The translations under genes were made by a program, and so were the position numbers. A stretch of 43,036 nucleotides of DNA from Dokdonella_A sp937902695 (GTDB lineage: Bacteria > Pseudomonadota > Gammaproteobacteria > Xanthomonadales > Rhodanobacteraceae): contig JBEHYO010000021.1 of NCBI GenBank assembly GCA_048498135.1, forward strand, positions 1 to 43,036, read 5' to 3'. The notes under the pieces are model-generated. The model saw nothing but the letters and a program-made list of their open reading frames with translations. It ran no database searches and was not told where the DNA came from. The first letter of the stretch is position 1; the number at the start of each line of letters is the position of its first letter. This document shows positions 40,473 to 43,036 of this stretch, in pieces.

Positions 40473-40491
40473 TGGTTGACGGAGTCAACCA
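40473..40491. promoter_or_regulatory. Palindrome upstream of the MarR-GNAT gene
   Basis: TGGTTGAC-GGA-GTCAACCA is a perfect 8+3+8 inverted repeat in the divergent gap between the MarR-GNAT and cupredoxin genes. Size and position fit a MarR-type dimer site that could control both directions. Confidence 0.6.
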
Positions 40492-40611
40492 AGTAGACCG
40501 ACCTGCCCGGGCGCGCCGAGCTCGCGCGGCGCATGGCATTCAGCGTGCCCCCGATCACGGCGGGCCGCGCGGACAGGCGGTATGATCGCTGGCGGGAAGG
40601 AGGGGGGTTCG

Positions 40612-41271
40612 ATGCGCAGATTCGCACTCGCGCTGCTGCTGGCGCCCGCGATCGCGGCGGCGGCGAGCCTGGAGGGCCACGTCGGGCTCGTCGTCGACGG
40701 CAAGCCGCTGCGCGCCGAGGAAGCGGCCGACGTCGTCGTCTATTTCCGTTCCGCGACGCCCGCGGCCGTGAAGCCGCCGGCGGCGCCGGTCGAAATGTCG
40801 ACGATGCGCAAGCAGTTCGTGCCGCGCATCCTGCCGGTCGTCGTCGGCACCGAAGTGCGCTTTCCGAATCAGGATCCGATCCTGCACAACGCGTTCTCGA
40901 CGTCGAAGGACAACGCGTTCGACGTCGGCCTCTACGGGCAGGGCGACGCACAGGCGATCACATTCACGCACGCGGGCTACGTGCGCGTCTACTGCAACGT
41001 GCATCACTCGATGGTCGGCCACATTCTCGTGCTCGATACGCCGTATTTCACGCGCCCCGATGCGAGCGGACGCTTCAGCTTCGCCGACGTGCCGAAGGGA
41101 AAAGGCGATCTGGTGATCTGGCACGACCGCGCAACGCCGTGGCACGAGGAGATCGTCGCCGGCGAAGCGGCGCCGTTCGACGTCACGCTCGATCTCAATC
41201 TTCGGCGCATTCCGCCGCACATGAACAAGTTCGGCAAGCCTTACGGGCGCAGTGCCAATGGCGACTACTGA
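40612..41271 (+). CDS. Secreted cupredoxin-domain protein (plastocyanin/methylamine-utilisation-like)
   Basis: 219 residues. A signal peptide (MRRFALALLLAPAIAAAAS) is followed by a cupredoxin fold with plausible type 1 copper ligands H92 (ILHNAF), C128, H131 and M134 (YCNVHHSM). The last part (DASGRFSFADVPKGKGDLVIWHD) looks like a carboxypeptidase regulatory-like beta-sandwich. A periplasmic copper electron carrier or copper-binding sensor partner is inferred. GGAAGGAGGGGGG gives a very strong ribosome site. Its 3' end overlaps the next gene by 14 bases, so the two are translated together. Confidence 0.85.
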   Translation: MRRFALALLLAPAIAAAASLEGHVGLVVDGKPLRAEEAADVVVYFRSATPAAVKPPAAPVEMSTMRKQFVPRILPVVVGTEVRFPNQDPILHNAFSTSKDNAFDVGLYGQGDAQAITFTHAGYVRVYCNVHHSMVGHILVLDTPYFTRPDASGRFSFADVPKGKGDLVIWHDRATPWHEEIVAGEAAPFDVTLDLNLRRIPPHMNKFGKPYGRSANGDY

Positions 41272-43036
41272 CTGGCACCGGCAGCGCGGCTTCGCGATGC
41301 CGCTCGCATTGCGGCTCTTCCTCGGCACCGCGCTTCTGATCGCCTTCGCGGTCGGTGCGGCGGTGCTGGTGACCGTGCTGCAGGGCCGGCGCATCGCCGA
41401 GCAGGCGATCGGCAAATCGCTGACGACGAGCGCGGCCGTGCAGCGCGAGTTCGAGCAGCGGCGACTCGAAACGCTGCAGCTCGCGGCGCGGCTGATCGCG
41501 GCCGACGCGGGCTTCGTCAAGTACATCGCCGACGCGGCGGGTTCGAACAACCTGCCGGGCCTCGGCGGCGACGCGGTGCCCGATACGGGCTCGATGCGCG
41601 ACCTGCTCGGCGAGCGTCAGAAGGATTTCGGGCTCGATCTTGCGATGCTGCTCGATGCGCGCGGCGAAGTACTCGCGCGCACCGACGAGACCGAGGCGTT
41701 CAAGGCATCGCTCGCCAAGGATCCGCTGGTCGCGCCGGCCGTGCGCGACGCGGCGCCATTCTCGGGCTACTGGCGTCAGGGCGCCCGGCTGTACCAGGCC
41801 GCGGTGATTCCGCTGGCGCAGGATCAGGATCTGGTCGGGTTCCTGCTCGTCGCGCTCGCGGTCGACGATGCGCTGTCGAAGTCGGTCGCGCAGGTCAGCG
41901 GTGCGCAGGTCGCTTTCCTGCTGCCGCGCGACGACGGCATCGCGCTCGTCGCAAGCTCGCTCGATGCGGCGCACGTCAAGGAGCTCGACGACGCACTCGC
42001 AGCGCACAAGGCCGAGCTCGCACCGGCCGTGCAGGGCGGCAGGACACTCGATCGCGTGCCGCTCCGTTTCGCGGGACAAGACTGGGTCGCGCATCTCGCG
42101 CCGACCGCGACGCAGGACGCAGCGCAGCTCGGCACGGTCGCCGTGCTGAGCTCGACCGACCAGATCGTCGGCAGCTACAGCGCGATCCTGAACTGGGTGA
42201 TCCTCGCCGGCATCGCCTCGCTCGCGGTCGCGCTGGTGCTTTCGGTCGTGCTCGCCCGGCGCATCCTGCGTCCGATCGGCACGCTGGCCGAGGCTGCGGA
42301 GTCGGCAGCGGCCGGCGATTACCGCACGCGCATCGGCACCGGCGGCGGCGATGCGCTCGGCCGTCTCGCCCGCGCGTTCGACACGCTTCTGTCCGATCTT
42401 CGCGAGAAGAGCGACATGGAGGGCTATGTCGGCCATCTCGCGCGGTATCTGCCGGAGCCGACGGCCGAAGGCCTCGCCGCCGCGCCGGCGCCCGCGCGAC
42501 CGCCCGCGCCCGAGCCGCCGCGCCGCGACACGGTTGCGCTGCTCGGCATCGAGTTCCGCCATCTGCTCGGCGTTTCCGAGGCGGCGCGTCCGCCGCAGCT
42601 TCTCGCAACCGATCTTGCCGGCGTGCGCGGCCTGCTCGAATCGATCGCGCAGGCGAGCGGCGGTGAGCTCGGCAACGCCGGCGGCGCGCGCTGGCAGATC
42701 GCTTTCGCGTCGTCGCGTCGCCTGCGCGATGCCGTGCGCGCGTGGGCGACGGTCATCGCGCACTGCGGCCAGGCGCGCGTGCCGGCGCCGTCGGGCGCGC
42801 TTGCCGAAAGCGATGTCGTGCTTTCGCGCGGCGCGGACGATGCCGATCGCGTCGTGCTCGGTGCGGCAACGGCGCAGATCGATCGTCTGCTCTGCGATGC
42901 GGCGCCCGCCCAGCTCCTGATGACGAAAGGCGCCGGCGATGCGCTGAAGGGCGATCTCGCATCCGACGCGCTCGTCGTCGCGACCGGTGCGTTCAGCGGC
43001 AAGCGCTACTACGCGCTCGCGACGTCCGCGCTGCCG
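41258..43036 (+). CDS. Membrane signalling protein with periplasmic Cache-like sensor, HAMP and degenerate cyclase-like domain (partial)
   Basis: 593 codons are visible, and the frame runs off the window end. There is a membrane helix at about 16-40, and a periplasmic sensor at about 41-308 with Cache-like features (DLAMLLDARGEVLARTDETEAF, PFSGYWRQGARLYQAAVIPL). A second helix (about 310-335, ILNWVILAGIASLAVALVLSVV) is followed by a HAMP domain (RRILRPIGTLAEAAESAAAGDYRTRI). From about 424 the layout resembles a class III nucleotidyl cyclase domain, but the two metal-binding aspartate positions are not evident. A further effector domain may follow beyond the edge. The ATG at 41258 overlaps the cupredoxin gene by 14 bases, which suggests a copper or redox sensing pair. 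Confidence 0.75.
   Translation, partial: MATTDWHRQRGFAMPLALRLFLGTALLIAFAVGAAVLVTVLQGRRIAEQAIGKSLTTSAAVQREFEQRRLETLQLAARLIAADAGFVKYIADAAGSNNLPGLGGDAVPDTGSMRDLLGERQKDFGLDLAMLLDARGEVLARTDETEAFKASLAKDPLVAPAVRDAAPFSGYWRQGARLYQAAVIPLAQDQDLVGFLLVALAVDDALSKSVAQVSGAQVAFLLPRDDGIALVASSLDAAHVKELDDALAAHKAELAPAVQGGRTLDRVPLRFAGQDWVAHLAPTATQDAAQLGTVAVLSSTDQIVGSYSAILNWVILAGIASLAVALVLSVVLARRILRPIGTLAEAAESAAAGDYRTRIGTGGGDALGRLARAFDTLLSDLREKSDMEGYVGHLARYLPEPTAEGLAAAPAPARPPAPEPPRRDTVALLGIEFRHLLGVSEAARPPQLLATDLAGVRGLLESIAQASGGELGNAGGARWQIAFASSRRLRDAVRAWATVIAHCGQARVPAPSGALAESDVVLSRGADDADRVVLGAATAQIDRLLCDAAPAQLLMTKGAGDALKGDLASDALVVATGAFSGKRYYALATSALP

Noticed and set aside
1..43036. Phage, integrase, transposase, tRNA or rRNA genes
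   Set aside because: None was recognised on either strand. Apart from hicAB and REP-like repeats there is no mobile-element signature. A tRNA scan would be needed to exclude a missed tRNA.

Overview
The window is GC-rich chromosomal DNA, densely packed with genes on both strands. It has no rRNA, tRNA, phage, transposase or CRISPR that I could see. The gene content suggests a gammaproteobacterium of the Xanthomonadales, perhaps the Rhodanobacteraceae. Pointers are the HutF branch of histidine degradation, a Xanthomonas-type nucleotide pyrophosphatase/phosphodiesterase, an Oar-like TonB receptor, lipoprotein-rich secretion, a choice-of-anchor Q surface protein and the C-terminal motif DRIFAxGFD. 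This placement is inferred from gene content only.

Left part (1-6400): a truncated DUF885 lipoprotein, a REP-like inverted repeat, a CpdB-type periplasmic phosphodiesterase/nucleotidase, a divergent hicAB toxin-antitoxin pair with an apparently leaderless promoter, gltX, a small zinc-ribbon membrane protein and the zinc regulator zur.

Centre (6400-21950): a LacI-controlled glucan/glucoside utilisation locus. On the minus strand lie lacI, a TonB receptor, a PF10091-type (GH144-like) lipoprotein glucanase, a solute-binding lipoprotein, two permeases and a 1040-residue protein with a predicted six-hairpin glycosidase fold. From lacI to the 1040-residue protein they read as one operon, with 4-base overlaps at three junctions and a 2-base gap at the fourth. 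The transporter ATPase lies apart and diverges from a GH1 beta-glucosidase plus glucokinase pair. A single LacI-type operator sits in that divergent gap, and a 32-base perfect palindrome made of two overlapping operators precedes lacI. Proposed flow: outer-membrane uptake by the TonB receptor, trimming in the periplasm by the two large hydrolase-like proteins, ABC import, cleavage by GH1, phosphorylation by Glk.

Right of this (22100-24000): a Zur-box-like site precedes a MerC-family membrane protein and a zinc-type CDF transporter, followed by ribosomal protein bTHX. From 24000 to 35150, three histidine-degradation genes (hutI, hutF, hutU) bracket unrelated genes: a nucleotide phosphodiesterase lipoprotein, a cysteine dioxygenase-like protein, two secreted beta-rich proteins that share a C-terminal motif, and an Old Yellow Enzyme. 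The end (35200-43036) holds small enzymes (DUF1428, SnoaL-like, class IV aminotransferase, DUF72), NDH-2, a MarR-GNAT fusion, and a cupredoxin overlapping a Cache-HAMP signalling protein. That last protein has a cyclase-like domain that appears catalytically dead, and it runs off the end of the window.
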